Shown here piece after piece: positions 63,046 to 64,000 of a stretch of DNA of 64,000 bases (position 1 is its first letter; every line of letters begins with the position of its first letter). This DNA comes from Flaccisagitta enflata (lineage: Eukaryota > Chaetognatha > Sagittoidea > Aphragmophora): NCBI GenBank assembly GCA_965153355.1, contig OZ231128.1, positions 27,280,001 through 27,344,000 of the forward strand, written 5' to 3'. The position numbers and the translations under genes were made by a program. The notes below the pieces were generated by a model. The model was given only the letters and a program-made list of their open reading frames with translations. It had not been told where the DNA came from and made no database searches.

Positions 63046-64000
63046 CAAATATTGTCAAATTTATCAAATCGATCAAATGTATCAAATTTTTCATTTTATT
63101 TATTTTTTTTTTTTTGGTAAAATTTTGCAGGGGTGTATACTACTGAGACGCTTTTGTTTCCCCCCCCCCCCCGCCTTTGATTTTCTTCGCCGCCACGCGT
63201 CCCATGGCCTTTTAAAATATATGATTTTCTTCCCCATAAGGCACTTAAACAGTGTAGTTAAGGTTTAAATAGAGTTAAATTGGGTTTTATTAAGCAGTAT
63301 TTATGATTTAGTTCTGCCAAAAGTTTTTTTCCCCAATTTTCTTTTTCACCCTTTGATTTCCTTCCCCATCTCCAAACCCTTTTATTTCCCCCCTCAATAA
63401 TGTACAGGCCTGAAATTTGGGCTTTGTCTATTCATATAGCAGGCTAATATTTCATCTATATGGATCATTGGTCTCTGCACATAGCTTTGATCTATATTTG
63501 TACTATATTTGTACTATATTTGTATTTGATTTGTAAATCTTTATATACCTTTGAAATTCGGTGAAACTTGATGCTTGGTCTATGATAACAATTGTCCCCT
63601 ATAAAATCCACCTTCACTAAGATTGTTATCAAATTCAGATTTAATGAAGCCCCTTAGTCAATCTTCTGATAAGAAACAGCCAGCTACTGCAGAAATACAT
63701 GGGATTTGAAACTATTCCTTGTTTATTAGTAATCCGGAGATCTGGGCAAGAGAATGAGAGTCAGGGACCCAGATCGGGAAAATGCCAAAAAGAGAGAGGA
63801 AATGCAAGAAAACACAAAAATTCAGCTGAGAATATATTTCAAACGTCTTCATGGATGGAGTGTTATTGCCAAAGTATCAAAATTCATATCAATTCTACGA
63901 AACAAAACCGTTCATATACTTCTTGATAACATATAGTATTTTTTGCAGGCCTTCAAGATAATGTTTCATGCCCCTCATAAGAAAAAAATCTTGTCCACTG
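63046..64000. other. Downstream AT-rich sequence
   Basis: No supported gene. Pyrimidine runs lie at 63,100-63,175. A 60-75 residue frame at 63,699-63,936 has no recognisable domain or exon borders. Confidence 0.4.

Noticed and set aside
63699-63936. 60-75 residue frames near the right edge
   Set aside because: They lack a recognisable domain and exon borders. A real exon cut by the window end cannot be excluded.

Overview
The window is eukaryotic, animal-type DNA. Six exons with GT/AG borders and consistent phases are scattered over about 56 kb. Everything between them is AT-rich intron filled with transposons, minisatellites and simple repeats. The domains (calcium-binding EGF, kelch, a signal-anchor), a Ty3/gypsy element with animal-type Gag, APE-type LINE fragments and Helentron-like elements with (GTCY)n tracts point to an invertebrate metazoan; I cannot name the phylum.

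The only host gene I can support runs on the + strand from about 5,333 to 61,599. Exon 1 (ATG at 5,396) encodes a short basic cytoplasmic tail with a RHIM-like stretch and one membrane segment. Four exons of exactly 114 bp (9,347; 13,973; 20,535; 27,988) each encode one cbEGF module with phase 1-1 borders. A kelch exon (43,348-43,689) and a terminal kelch exon with the stop codon (60,828-61,599) follow. Phases agree through the first kelch exon. The next junction is out of phase, so at least one small exon in the 17-kb last interval is unseen. The likely product is a type II membrane protein with an extracellular EGF stalk and a kelch propeller. The EGF exons, with some intron flank, arose by local duplication.

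The introns hold several repeat families: (i) Helentron/HINE-like elements ending in a GTCGCG..CGCGAC palindrome on one side and ..CCGTGTATCCGGCCTTGTT on the other, with (GTCY)n in between, some carrying minisatellites up to 1.1 kb; (ii) foldback elements ending in GGGCAGCGGCCCC with inverted minisatellites inside; (iii) mariner-like MITEs with TA target duplications, one family carrying a tRNA-like core with A and B boxes; (iv) other TIR elements, including hAT-type, TTAA-type, a 1.6-kb element with a highly charged ORF, and a 4.8-kb foldback.

The 31-40 kb region is a four-level nest. A tRNA-core MITE (31,161-39,694) was split by a Ty3/gypsy element on the - strand (31,299-39,319, GGCT duplication, 458-bp LTRs about 98% identical). 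Its 5' LTR was split by a 2-kb DNA element, into which HINE copies inserted. The gypsy element has gag, then pol in the -1 frame behind a GGGAAAC slippery site, and pol carries three disabling lesions. Two LINE fragments lie at 22.4-23.5 kb (RT, - strand) and 25.1-25.9 kb (endonuclease, + strand).

All calls were made by eye. Family names rest on motifs and end structure, not on database searches.
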